A stretch of 64,000 bases of DNA from JBCCIM01 sp045106435 (GTDB lineage Bacteria > Bacteroidota > Rhodothermia > Rhodothermales > JAHQVL01). Below the pieces are notes generated by a model. It did not search any database and was not told the origin of the DNA. It was given only the letters and a program-made list of their open reading frames with translations. A program made the translations under genes and the position numbers. Shown one piece after another: positions 34,392-43,541 of this stretch (position 1 is the stretch's first letter; each line of letters begins with the position of its first letter). The stretch is taken from NCBI GenBank assembly GCA_045106435.1, contig JBGCEN010000084.1:1-64000 (forward strand), given 5' to 3'.

Positions 34392-36314
34392 CTAAAACGT
34401 CGGCGTAAGTCTTAACCACAATGTCGGGTCTTTCTGTCCACCAACCTCTTTGAGTGGCCACGCGAGTTCGAGGCGGATGGCCCGGTCTGCGAAGCTGAGG
34501 CCAACACCGGCTGCGGGCAGGATATCATTGATATCAAAAGTATCGGTACCATTGTTATTCACCCAGCCGGCATCTCCAAATCCAAACAACTGGACATCAC
34601 TGAAGATGTCGTCAAGTGGAGAGATGTTCGCAATTGTGTACTCGACATTGCCCAGCAACATACGCGTGCCGTAGAATGCATTCTGCGGGTAAGCACGTAC
34701 AGATCCTACGCCACCCAGCGTAAATAACTTCTGGATAGGCGCATTCTCGGATGCATACCCACCGCGGAAGCGGAAGCCAAGACTGCTGCCGTAGCCAAAT
34801 GGGATGTAGAATCGCATGTCTCCCAGGTAACGAGAGAAACTGAAGTCGCCACCAAGCCCATCGCCAATTTCGCCTTCAAATCGGAAGGCTGAACCTCTGG
34901 GTACGCTGTGCAATCCTGAAAGCTGACCGCCTTCAAGTGCGATGACAACAGAGTTCATTTGCCCTTCGCTTACGAGGGGGTTGAATCTGAAATTGCGTCC
35001 GCCAAATAGCGACCAATCTGCTTTGTTTTGCAGGCTGCCGTATTCTTCAGAACGATATCCCACGCTCAACTGTGCATAGGCAGAGAGTCGCTGAATGGCA
35101 TAAGCCGAGATACCTTGGACATTGTAATAGTCGAGGAAATCGTATTCGAATAACATGGCTGCAATGGAGTTTTCAACCCAATTGACTTTCCAGATGTCGT
35201 TCGTTGTGGTATTGTCACGATAAGAGACACCGAGTTTGAAATCAAAATCGTCGTCCAGGTAGGGGAATGGGCGTACTTCAGCGCCCACTTCATAGCGTAC
35301 ATCTTTGAGTGCAAAGGCGTAGCCGGCCTGTCCGTAAATTTTTGCGGATTCCCAATCGCCCCATTCCAATGGCATCAATCTGCCGCCAAGTACAAGTCCT
35401 TCAACTCTATTGTAACGGATTGCAGGGATTGGGCGGTATAAAGCGGTTTCTCTGTAAGGCCAGCGATTGTAGAATTCGCCTACATAAGCGTCTGCATAGT
35501 CAAAATCATCAAATGGAGATTGTGCTTTCTCGCGGTAGCGATGGTAGGTCCATGTACTGGTTTCGTGGCGAACCTCATCTTTTGCTTCTTCAACCGCCAT
35601 TCTCGCTTCTGAAATACCTGAGCGGACTTCGTCCATGGCTTCGTTGTAGGAAACGCGTACATCAGTCATTGTATCGCGCGCATCATTACTCCTGCTGTCC
35701 TCCCTGTCATTCTCAGTGTCGCCACTTCCTACTTTGCGGCCGCCTCTATATGCACCCGGTTTTAGCCATGGATCATTTGTATTGTTGTTCTCGATCTCTG
35801 CATCTGCAATGGTAGGAGCTGTTTGTTCAGAGAAAATCATCCTGCGGGTTTGTACAACCGCGCTGTCAATGCCTTTTTCAACCGGTTGGAGTCGGTCTGC
35901 CAACTCATAGTCATTTTCAGCCTCAAGTGTTCTGCGAATGTCCCGGATCTGATCAGATAACTCGCTGAGAGTATTTTCGAGGGTCTGAAGATCTGAAATA
36001 GACGTAGGCATTGGGGCTGCCTCGTTGTTTGCTTTTGCAGCTGCCGTCAGAGATGTATTTGGTAAAGACTGATTTACTGCATTCAGCCTGGATGCAAGGT
36101 CCTGCAACTCAGATTGAACGCTGCTCCCCTCATTTCTTAGTGTGGCCGTTTTAATGACCTTAACCATGGTACCAAGCGCAGATTCAATGACATTTCGCTC
36201 TGCTTTGTATTCATCAGCAGATAATGAATCGGCTTCCTGTGCCTGAAGGGTGGTGGGTGTAATAAGGAGAATGGCCAGGAGGCTGAAAAAGAAGTAGTAG
36301 CAACGATTGTTCAT
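34392..36314 (-). CDS. Outer membrane beta-barrel protein with N-terminal coiled coil (BamA/surface-antigen type)
   Basis: The 640-residue protein has a signal peptide at about 1-25 (ending TLQAQEA). Residues about 28-160 are helical with heptad-like spacing (for example LQTLENTLSELSDQIRDIRRTLE), followed by a polar linker and a second coiled segment near 215-250. Residues about 280-640 form a beta-barrel of the bacterial surface antigen type, with FTLGGVGSVRAYPQNAF and the terminal strand WLRLTPTF ending in the required aromatic. No POTRA domains are evident; the coiled coil replaces them. It could be an outer membrane translocator or porin-like structural protein. Confidence 0.8.
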   Translation of the reverse strand: MNNRCYYFFFSLLAILLITPTTLQAQEADSLSADEYKAERNVIESALGTMVKVIKTATLRNEGSSVQSELQDLASRLNAVNQSLPNTSLTAAAKANNEAAPMPTSISDLQTLENTLSELSDQIRDIRRTLEAENDYELADRLQPVEKGIDSAVVQTRRMIFSEQTAPTIADAEIENNNTNDPWLKPGAYRGGRKVGSGDTENDREDSRSNDARDTMTDVRVSYNEAMDEVRSGISEARMAVEEAKDEVRHETSTWTYHRYREKAQSPFDDFDYADAYVGEFYNRWPYRETALYRPIPAIRYNRVEGLVLGGRLMPLEWGDWESAKIYGQAGYAFALKDVRYEVGAEVRPFPYLDDDFDFKLGVSYRDNTTTNDIWKVNWVENSIAAMLFEYDFLDYYNVQGISAYAIQRLSAYAQLSVGYRSEEYGSLQNKADWSLFGGRNFRFNPLVSEGQMNSVVIALEGGQLSGLHSVPRGSAFRFEGEIGDGLGGDFSFSRYLGDMRFYIPFGYGSSLGFRFRGGYASENAPIQKLFTLGGVGSVRAYPQNAFYGTRMLLGNVEYTIANISPLDDIFSDVQLFGFGDAGWVNNNGTDTFDINDILPAAGVGLSFADRAIRLELAWPLKEVGGQKDPTLWLRLTPTF

Positions 36315-36425
36315 GGGCTCGGATATATGGTGTTTACAAACAATAACCCTGAAAAGTCAGAGAACATCAATAAGTACGCGCCAGAAAAAAGGAAGGTTAC
36401 AAGTTAATTTGGTTTAGCCTTTAGG

Positions 36426-37574
36426 TTATTGCCTGGCCAGGAGTGCTTTCCATTGATTTTGTACGTAACTGGGGCTAAAAGCTGTGTTGAATTTATCATA
36501 TGCATTGTTCGAGAAGCGTGTCCATCTTTCTATATCTGTTAAAGTTGTTACTGCATCAGCAATAGAAGAGGGAGCCTGTGCGGGTACAAACAAGCCTTCC
36601 ACGTTATTCTGAAGCATCTCGGGAATTCCAGAATGAGCGGTTGTAATAATTGGGGTGCCGGCATTCATGGCTTCCAACAGCACCAGCGGCTGAGCTTCGG
36701 TGGGATAATAGGTTGGTAAAAGGAATGTGTCGGCCCACAAATGCAGCTTTTTAACTTGTGCCCGATCTGAAACCGGACCCAGGTGCTCTACAATATCGGT
36801 AAGGTTGTTTTCTTTGAGGTAGGCTTCAAATTGAATATTGTCTTCATCCCGAAGCCATCGGCCGGCAAACCTAGCCTTGCATCGTACGCCTTGCTTATTC
36901 AGTAAATTAATTGCTTTCAGTACATCCCAATAGCCCTTAGACTCGATCATATTGCTCAGGTATAACAGCCTGATCGTTTGGCGACTGGCTCTGTCTGTTT
37001 GCCTGTTTGTTTGCCTGTTGGTTTGTTTCTCAGCAATTTCCTCTGCTGATGCGCAGACTGCGTCGTCAATGGTATTGGGAATGACCAGTCTTTGCTCAGG
37101 TGATAACCAGTCCGCACACTTATCTGCCAGTTGTTTGTTTAAAAAAACGATGCCTTCGAGTCGCTTAACCAGTACTTTTGCAGACAAGGCTGTTGCTGGT
37201 GAGCGAAACAGGCGATCAAAATTACCCCAATGCGAAAGCGCGAGAATTCTTTTTGTGGCATTTAACGCAGGATATATGGTGAGCATGTCACGCGTGTGGC
37301 CCAGGAGCTGAGGGGAGATTGACGTCCATAAAAGCGTGCTGCCGGCATGGGCATGAAGATGTTGTTTTAGCCTTTTACCCCCACGTAAATATCTGCGAAT
37401 CTTCTCCGTGCCCACAGAAGCCCTCGTCTCTACTTTCCCTTTGTGTCCTTCAATCAAATTGATGCAATCAACGGGTTGGAGTGGGGAGATGAGATCCGCC
37501 AAACGTTGCGTAGCCATTGTCTGGCCGGTAATTGGGGGCGGAAAATATCCTGCAACACAAATCCTGTCACTCAT
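36426..37574 (-). CDS. Glycosyltransferase family 4/1 with an in-frame repeat insertion
   Basis: The 382-residue GT-B glycosyltransferase has PPPITGQTMATQ at the N-terminus and the C-terminal donor-binding pattern PTYYPTEAQPLVLLEAMNAG with the EAxxxG..P elements (about 300-330). It probably adds a sugar during exopolysaccharide assembly. At about residues 182-202 a short run (KQTNRQTNRQTDRASRQT) interrupts the linker between the two Rossmann domains. Its DNA (36971-37030) is a degenerate TGTTTGCC tandem array. The insertion stays in frame and sits where length change is tolerated. It is separated from the main EPS genes by a T9SS protein gene and a divergent methyltransferase gene. Confidence 0.85.
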   Translation of the reverse strand: MSDRICVAGYFPPPITGQTMATQRLADLISPLQPVDCINLIEGHKGKVETRASVGTEKIRRYLRGGKRLKQHLHAHAGSTLLWTSISPQLLGHTRDMLTIYPALNATKRILALSHWGNFDRLFRSPATALSAKVLVKRLEGIVFLNKQLADKCADWLSPEQRLVIPNTIDDAVCASAEEIAEKQTNRQTNRQTDRASRQTIRLLYLSNMIESKGYWDVLKAINLLNKQGVRCKARFAGRWLRDEDNIQFEAYLKENNLTDIVEHLGPVSDRAQVKKLHLWADTFLLPTYYPTEAQPLVLLEAMNAGTPIITTAHSGIPEMLQNNVEGLFVPAQAPSSIADAVTTLTDIERWTRFSNNAYDKFNTAFSPSYVQNQWKALLARQ

Positions 37575-37911
37575 GCTCGTTTTAGCCTTTTGTCTATTTT
37601 TCCCTGCAATAAATGCGCATTACAGCATGATATCGGAAACTGTCCCTCGAATAGAGGCTTGAAAAGGGGCATATATAATTAGGCGAATAATACTTCAGTA
37701 ATTTATTTCCTAATAAACTGAAAAGTTTATAGTACCGGGTAAGTTTTTGATGGTAAGAAGTGAAGAAATTTCATCATCTTCTTTTCTTTACATTCCCACA
37801 TAGATTCGTGCCAGTACGTATTAACTTGTCAGAGAACCAGCGTGTGAACAATGAGCTATTGCTATCGCGTCAGATCAGGCGGGAAATAAGATATTGAAAC
37901 AGTTGAAAAAT
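37575..37911. other. Divergent intergenic region
   Basis: This is A/T-rich in its centre (TATATAATTA near 37670-37683) and probably holds divergent promoters. No repeat, RNA or small gene is convincing. Confidence 0.35.
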
Positions 37912-38607
37912 ATGGTGCGGCGCCTTAAATGGCTAATAAGGTCAGCACAAGGAAAAGATTTATACTATAAGCCTCAAGTTCGTGTCGATGTAGAGTCGAT
38001 GGGAGGGGCTCCAGAGACCGGGTATGGGGCCTGGCCGGTTTGTGCTCATATGCTGGATAAGGATAGCGTGGTTTATGCGGTGGGTATTGGTGAAGATATC
38101 TCTTTTGATCTGGCGCTGGTTGATCGTTTTCAGCTCACGGTACATGCTTTTGACCCAACGCCGGCATCATTGGCATGGCTTGAGAAGCAAGACCTGCCGG
38201 CTTCGTTTGTGTCATACCCTTTAGGACTGGCCGGTTACGATGGGACGGCTGAGTTTCATGCGCCGGCGAATCCAGCACACGTTTCTTTTTCAATGAGTCA
38301 TCAGGCGGGAAATCTGAACGAGTCTGTTGTTGTAGATGTGAAGCGACTCTCTTCCTTAATGGCAATGCTTGGCCATTCACACATCGACGTGTTGAAAATG
38401 GATATCGAAGGAGGTGAGTATGACGTGATTGCAGACCTTGTTGCCACCGAAATAGACGTGAAGCAGTTGCTGGTAGAGTTTCATCATCGCATTCCTGGAA
38501 TTGGATTGGATCACACACGGAAAGCTGTTTCGCAACTGAATGAAGCCGGCTATAAAATAGCTTATGTGTCGGCTATCGGAGAAGAGTATCTTTTTGTTAA
38601 AACCTAG
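37912..38607 (+). CDS. FkbM-family methyltransferase
   Basis: From the ATG at 37912 the protein has 231 residues; a TTG at 37894 would add six. The FkbM pattern is visible: VYAVGIGEDISFDLAL (SAM-binding glycine loop), VHAFDPTPAS (acidic end of strand 2), the central VDVKRLSSLM, and DVLKMDIEGGEYDVI (the D-x-E-G-x-E motif that defines the family). These enzymes O-methylate sugars or other small groups and are common in polysaccharide clusters, consistent with the surrounding EPS genes. Confidence 0.88.
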   Translation: MVRRLKWLIRSAQGKDLYYKPQVRVDVESMGGAPETGYGAWPVCAHMLDKDSVVYAVGIGEDISFDLALVDRFQLTVHAFDPTPASLAWLEKQDLPASFVSYPLGLAGYDGTAEFHAPANPAHVSFSMSHQAGNLNESVVVDVKRLSSLMAMLGHSHIDVLKMDIEGGEYDVIADLVATEIDVKQLLVEFHHRIPGIGLDHTRKAVSQLNEAGYKIAYVSAIGEEYLFVKT

Positions 38608-38610
38608 GGT

Positions 38611-38742
38611 GTGCATTTATTTGGCGGACGTGCTTTTGGGGTGCGCAAAAAGCACGAACGCTTCCTTAAAGGATACTTGGGAGGTTTGTTCTTTTTGCGC
38701 GGCCAAAATGAACCAAAAAGGCCGCCCATCAAATAATTGCAC
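38611..38742. mobile_element. MITE-like intergenic element with imperfect terminal inverted repeats
   Basis: GTGCATTTATTTGGCGG at 38611-38627 is inverted at 38722-38742 with a small insertion (GTGCAATTATTTGATGGGCGG on the other strand). Inside, CGTGCTTTT and AAAAGCACG form a second inverted pair, followed by GGCC-rich inverted words. At about 132 bp and without coding capacity, it resembles a miniature element. Confidence 0.5.
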
Positions 38743-39025
38743 GCTTTTATCCCCAATCGCGCATTCCATATCCAGGGTCTGTTAATGCTTCGTTATCTTT
38801 TTGAATTACTGCCACAAGACCCTGGCTAAACGCTTCGATAAAAGTCCTCGCACAACGCCACGCATTTGATGGGATATCCCACGCAGATCTTAGTCGATTT
38901 ATCTGTGTCTGGAGCGGGGCCTGCGTACCATATTTTAAATGGCAAAGAGCTGAAACGGGAAGAATTATATCATAACCCTCCCCCCATCTCTTTCAGCTTG
39001 TAAGTATTTGCAAAAACGTTCTCCA

Positions 39026-40906
39026 CTACTTGACAACCGTAAACGGAATGGACCGCACGTCTTTATCGGTGCGGAGGGCGAGGAAATATTGTCCCGAAGC
39101 CAGGTTCTGAGGATTCCATTTGATTAAATGATAGCCGGCAGGGAGTTCGCCTGACGAAATGACAACGCGTTCGCGTCCCTGGGTATCAAATACAAGCAGC
39201 TCAAAGGTTCTCTGAATTCGAAAGCCCACTCTGATGGTGGCTTCACTTTTTACAGGATTGGGATAAATCTGGTCTAGAATCAATTCTCCCGGTAACTGGT
39301 CACCTGATCGCCGTTTTTCTGGTTCTTCGCCCCCGGTACAGGTAGACGATGTTTTGGTAACATAATTATACCGGATACACGAAGCATTCGCCCAGAAGGA
39401 ACGTTCGTCATGATCTCCTGAATTGTGATCTTTGATGCGAACATCTACTTCTGCTTCATAAGGTGTTTCTGGAAGCGCGTATTTGAAGCCGGCTTTTGTC
39501 CAGCCAGACCATGCCGAGTAGAATTCGTCCAGACTATCTCTTGAACGATAATTCCATTGTACCTCGATGCCATTGGTGAGTCGCATATTGGGGCGGATCT
39601 CCCAGTTATTATGGGTATTTGTTGGCGTGGTAAATTCTTCAATGCGCCACGGGGTAAGTTCGCCATGCGATAATTTCTCCTGGTCAAGATTCACGCGTGG
39701 CCAGTTGCGCGCTCTGAATGCTTTTACATCATCTCGTATCTCAGCATCGGTTAACTTGCTGTTTGGACTGTAATAAAACCAGTCTATTTCAAGCACACTG
39801 GTCTCTCCTTCAGCAAGGACGATCTCTCTGTTGGGCGGATGCATGCCCAGTGTAACCAGTAGCGGTAAGGACCGCTCATTGAGGGGTGCTCTGGACGACA
39901 TGGAAAGAAAACTTCCCTGCTCATCTAACTCGGTAAACATCGAAAATAAAGCATCCTTGCCATCGTATTGGATTGTTAGCTGCACCCAACGCTCTACGTC
40001 ATCGGGTGGAGCAATAAAATTCATACAGGTAATGGGGTTCGCGATGTTCGTTACCACCTGGTCAACCGTTATCGAACAGGTGAAGGGGGCCGGGTCTTGT
40101 GCCAATTCGTTTCGGAGGGGAATCCCGCCGGCTGTTTCGCCTGTCTCGAATGCTGCACCTACTGAAAAGCCGTACATGTGTATACCGTTGGCCATATAGG
40201 TGCGTGTGTTCAGGGCGGGCAATTCGCCTTCAGGGAATGGCTGTCCTTCATATCCAAGTTCATCAACCCATAAGTTGCCGGGCGCCCAAACGTCATTGCT
40301 CAGCAGGGAGTCTATACCTGTGCTATCTGGTAGTAGATCTAACGCAAACCAGTTTTGCCATTCGAAATTAAATTCACTCCACTGCGCTATACCTGTTCTT
40401 TCTTTTGAGGACGCAACAGGGGAAATAATCCAGAATGCCTGTGTGAAGTATGGGATCAACTCAAGGTCATCAAAGCGGGCATTGACTGACCAACTGCCTG
40501 TTTCGCGGAGGAAGCCAGATTGCATTTGTATCGGGACAGTATTGGGTATGTCATACTGCCGGGTGTAGCCGGCATTTGCTTCTAATTGGAGACTGCTGCC
40601 TGATTCGTTGTTGTTGAGTTTGAATGCTGCGCTCGGATGTATCGTTCGGCCCAGTGCATGCCATCGCCATTGGTAATAATACCACGCCTGGTCTTTAAAA
40701 GAATTGTCGCCACTGCGATCATGCCACGAACTTAAACCGAACAAGAGCTCTCCTGTAGCCGCCTCAGGATAGCCGGTCGCATCATAATCAAAATCATCAA
40801 AAATGACCTGGTATTCAGGCAAAGAGCCAGAATTCTGTGCAATGGCAGCAGTGCCTAAAGATGCCCACAGCAAAAGAATCAGTAATCTGAAAGGTATGGG
40901 TTTCAT
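39026..40906 (-). CDS. Large secreted protein with T9SS sorting domain inside the EPS region
   Basis: The 626-residue protein has a signal peptide (about 1-23, ending TAAIAQ). The N-terminal 260 residues are aromatic-rich and beta-type (YQVIFDDFDYDATGYPE, WYYYQWRWHALGR, FNFEWQNWFALDL), resembling a GH16/lectin-like jelly roll, but I cannot find the ExDxE catalytic motif. Residues about 545-626 are the T9SS domain (LILDQIYPNPVKSEATIRV, ELLVFDTQGRERVV, LASGQYFLALRT). Its position between polysaccharide genes suggests it binds or trims the exopolymer; this is inference from location. Confidence 0.82.
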   Translation of the reverse strand: MKPIPFRLLILLLWASLGTAAIAQNSGSLPEYQVIFDDFDYDATGYPEAATGELLFGLSSWHDRSGDNSFKDQAWYYYQWRWHALGRTIHPSAAFKLNNNESGSSLQLEANAGYTRQYDIPNTVPIQMQSGFLRETGSWSVNARFDDLELIPYFTQAFWIISPVASSKERTGIAQWSEFNFEWQNWFALDLLPDSTGIDSLLSNDVWAPGNLWVDELGYEGQPFPEGELPALNTRTYMANGIHMYGFSVGAAFETGETAGGIPLRNELAQDPAPFTCSITVDQVVTNIANPITCMNFIAPPDDVERWVQLTIQYDGKDALFSMFTELDEQGSFLSMSSRAPLNERSLPLLVTLGMHPPNREIVLAEGETSVLEIDWFYYSPNSKLTDAEIRDDVKAFRARNWPRVNLDQEKLSHGELTPWRIEEFTTPTNTHNNWEIRPNMRLTNGIEVQWNYRSRDSLDEFYSAWSGWTKAGFKYALPETPYEAEVDVRIKDHNSGDHDERSFWANASCIRYNYVTKTSSTCTGGEEPEKRRSGDQLPGELILDQIYPNPVKSEATIRVGFRIQRTFELLVFDTQGRERVVISSGELPAGYHLIKWNPQNLASGQYFLALRTDKDVRSIPFTVVK

Positions 40907-41171
40907 AACACACGTTAAGGTTGATGCTATGCTTTAACTAAGCAATAGAATGACAATTCAATCGGTAACAATGTGCATGTAGTGCGTTAGGTTTTATTTT
41001 GACGGTTTTGGGTGAGAAGAGAACAAAGTGTACGAGGGATATGAAAAAGGGTGCTGGAGTCAAGCGAAGCAACCCGTATTAACTTTTGCTTGCATAACCT
41101 AATACTATGACTGAAAAAGAGCGGGCGGGATTCCCTTCTGGTCGAATTTATTTTTGAGATGAAGGAGGTGA

Positions 41172-42374
41172 TTATCTGTTACAGGCTTTTTCGAATACTT
41201 GTTCAAAAAAATCTGTGATTTTATCTATGTCGAAACGATTCTCTGCAAGGCGCCGTGCTTGCCGGCCTTGCTCGTTTCTCAATGACGCATTGTCTACTAG
41301 TTGACGAGCTGCGGCAACAAACTCATCTGAGTTACCCGGTGCACACACAAGGCCGGCGCTATTGGATTTGATCATCTGAGATGCCTGGTTGTCCGCTGGT
41401 ACAGCCATTAAAAGCGGGCGGGCAGCGCACATGTACGTTAGCACCTTTGATGGCACTGAGTAAATTCCTGCTGCTTCCTCAAGCAAGGTAAGGGTAACAT
41501 CAGCGGTGGCGAGGACCTGGGGGAGTGTGTCAATGGGTTGATAGGGTAAGATCAGTAAATTTGACAAGCCGAGGGCTTGTTTTTGATCTTGAAGCCACGA
41601 TGCTCCCAAACCATTCGAGGCGACCACAATTTTTATCTCTGGCTGCTGTTGGAATGCTTGAGCCAAATCTACGAGCAATTGCGGATTGTGCTTCATGCTC
41701 AGCGTGCCGGCATACAGAAAGCAAAACGTATCGTGCAAGCCTTGCGAACGTGACCACGCGTTTTCTTTGCTTAATTCAGGCAACTGATCCAGGGGAGCCC
41801 AGTTGGGTTGCAGCCAGAGCTTGTTTTCTTGAATTGTTGCATCCCTGAGAAACTGGATAAACAATTCGGAGATGCCAACGATGGCGTGACTTTGCCGCAG
41901 GAGCTTTTTCTCCAGCGAAATGTAGTGTTTGCCAATCAACGCGCCGGCAACCGGGATTTTACGGCTGAGGATATTGTACGATGCCAGGCCCAGTAAATCT
42001 TGCAGCCAGAATACGAAAGGGTATCCCTGTTTTTTACAGGTTTTGAGTAGTGTTTTTTGTGCATCCAGTGGCGTATTTGCTGAAAGCACCAGGTCAGGCT
42101 TAAACGCGCGGACTGATTTTGAGACGGCATATCCATACTCAGACTCCTGCCGCCATCGCTTCAAGAAGTTGTATTTGTTGAGTACTTCTTTTAACTCAAT
42201 GGGCTCAATCTCAAGATTAGGGAGGTCTCTGCCGGCTTCCGAATTTACTCCCGGTGGCGTTGTTTGGTGTGATCCATAATACGCATGAAGCACCTGATGG
42301 CCACGTTCTGCAAGCGACGTGCTCAGTTGAAAAGGAAATGCGTATCCCCCAAAATCATGGATGTAGAGACGCAT
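41172..42374 (-). CDS. Glycosyltransferase family 4 (WcaI/WbuB-like)
   Basis: The ATG at 42374 gives 400 residues (MRLYIHDFGGYAFPFQ); its start lies one base after the stop of the preceding gene (TAACATG), so the two are almost surely translationally coupled. The upstream frame extension to 42413 would overlap that gene. GT-B features are visible: the N-terminal nucleotide-fold strand, LYAGTLSMKHNPQLLVDLAQA at about 225, and the donor site SVPSKVLTYMCAARPLL followed by ...AGLVC (about 315-350). It presumably transfers one sugar onto the lipid-linked repeat unit. Confidence 0.9.
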   Translation of the reverse strand: MRLYIHDFGGYAFPFQLSTSLAERGHQVLHAYYGSHQTTPPGVNSEAGRDLPNLEIEPIELKEVLNKYNFLKRWRQESEYGYAVSKSVRAFKPDLVLSANTPLDAQKTLLKTCKKQGYPFVFWLQDLLGLASYNILSRKIPVAGALIGKHYISLEKKLLRQSHAIVGISELFIQFLRDATIQENKLWLQPNWAPLDQLPELSKENAWSRSQGLHDTFCFLYAGTLSMKHNPQLLVDLAQAFQQQPEIKIVVASNGLGASWLQDQKQALGLSNLLILPYQPIDTLPQVLATADVTLTLLEEAAGIYSVPSKVLTYMCAARPLLMAVPADNQASQMIKSNSAGLVCAPGNSDEFVAAARQLVDNASLRNEQGRQARRLAENRFDIDKITDFFEQVFEKACNR

Positions 42375-42375
42375 G

Positions 42376-43536
42376 TTATTGTCCAGCGCTTTTGGCTGCA
42401 AGGTTAATGGCACCGATTAAGCCGTCAACCATGTGGTCCAGGCTAAGGTTCTGTTCAGCATATGTAACCGCGCGTTGCGCATATTGCGCTGAATCAGCCA
42501 ATACGGTTTGGATGGCATGAATCATCGCCTCCTGATTGTCACGTGGTACAATAATTCCGTTTTCACCATCAACAATTGATTCAACTTCGGGACCGTGAAA
42601 TGGAAGGTTGCCGGGTGCTGCCTGCGTGATCACCGGAAGGCCCAGTGAAAAGGCATGATTGACAACCAGTCCCACATACCCGGGAAGCAGCATCAGGTCA
42701 GCGGCATACATGTAGGGTGCCGAAGCATCCAGTGCAGAGATCGGGCCCAGCATATGTACATCCTGGAGGTCCAGTTTTTTGATTTGCTGTTCCATGTTCG
42801 CTTTCTCCGGCCCTCCACCAATAACAAGCAAGGTGGCCGGCTGTTTACTTCTTATCTCATGGAAAATGTTTAACAGCTCTTCTGTGCCTTTTCTCTTTAC
42901 AAGTTGTGCGACAAACACAAAGGTTGGTTGATTTTCTGGAAGCCCGAGGCGTTTGCGGACTGCCTGTTTTCCTTCCTGCTCCAGCTTGATTCTGAGCGAA
43001 GAGAGCGTATTCGTGTCCATTGCATTTTGTGCAACGAAAAGTTTTTTATCGTCTACAAAAGGCTGTAAGTAGGCTTTGGATTGCCGGCTGTAGCATGCAC
43101 AAGCTTCAACCCCCCGGGCCATGTTGATCCTGTACCTTTGCAGCGGATGATTGCCGGAAAAAGGGCGATGCACAGAATAGAAAATACCCCATAAAACACG
43201 GCCGGCGCCAAGCTTCTTTGCTTTTCTCAACAGAAAAGGAAGCGTAACAGAACGAGGTGACTCTTCTGCAAGCACAACAGACGGCGGACCAAAATCGCGA
43301 AATGCCTTTTTGAAGGGTTGTGCGTGTACGGTTGTGTCTTTATACCAGTAGTTTTTCAGGATGCTCTGCTTGAATGTCCCCTTTTGCTCATCCATCAAAA
43401 CGGGGTTGCCATTCGGAGGCTGCCCGTGAAATACCACCAGTCTATTGTCCAGCCGCTCGTTTAATCGCTCAATAATAGGGAGGCGATAAGCCGGAAGCAT
43501 GCGAGTGAAATAAAAAACAGGGCGCGATTGATTCAT
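42376..43536 (-). CDS. Glycosyltransferase family 4
   Basis: The 386-residue GT-B enzyme shows YFTRMLPAYRLPIIERL at the N-terminus, FVFVAQLVKRKGTEELLNIF (acceptor/donor hinge, about 205-225), and a donor-binding region AADLMLLPGYVGLVVNHAFS followed by GLPVITQ (about 285-310). The usual EAxxxGxP motif reads NHAFSLGLPV. It sits 5 bases after the flippase gene and is coupled to the next glycosyltransferase. Probable role: assembly of the exopolysaccharide repeat unit on the cytoplasmic face. Confidence 0.9.
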   Translation of the reverse strand: MNQSRPVFYFTRMLPAYRLPIIERLNERLDNRLVVFHGQPPNGNPVLMDEQKGTFKQSILKNYWYKDTTVHAQPFKKAFRDFGPPSVVLAEESPRSVTLPFLLRKAKKLGAGRVLWGIFYSVHRPFSGNHPLQRYRINMARGVEACACYSRQSKAYLQPFVDDKKLFVAQNAMDTNTLSSLRIKLEQEGKQAVRKRLGLPENQPTFVFVAQLVKRKGTEELLNIFHEIRSKQPATLLVIGGGPEKANMEQQIKKLDLQDVHMLGPISALDASAPYMYAADLMLLPGYVGLVVNHAFSLGLPVITQAAPGNLPFHGPEVESIVDGENGIIVPRDNQEAMIHAIQTVLADSAQYAQRAVTYAEQNLSLDHMVDGLIGAINLAAKSAGQ

Positions 43537-43541
43537 TTTCT

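Noticed and set aside
37894..37911. TTG start for the FkbM gene
   Set aside because: ATG at 37912 gives an equally good N-terminus; the TTG cannot be excluded but is not preferred.
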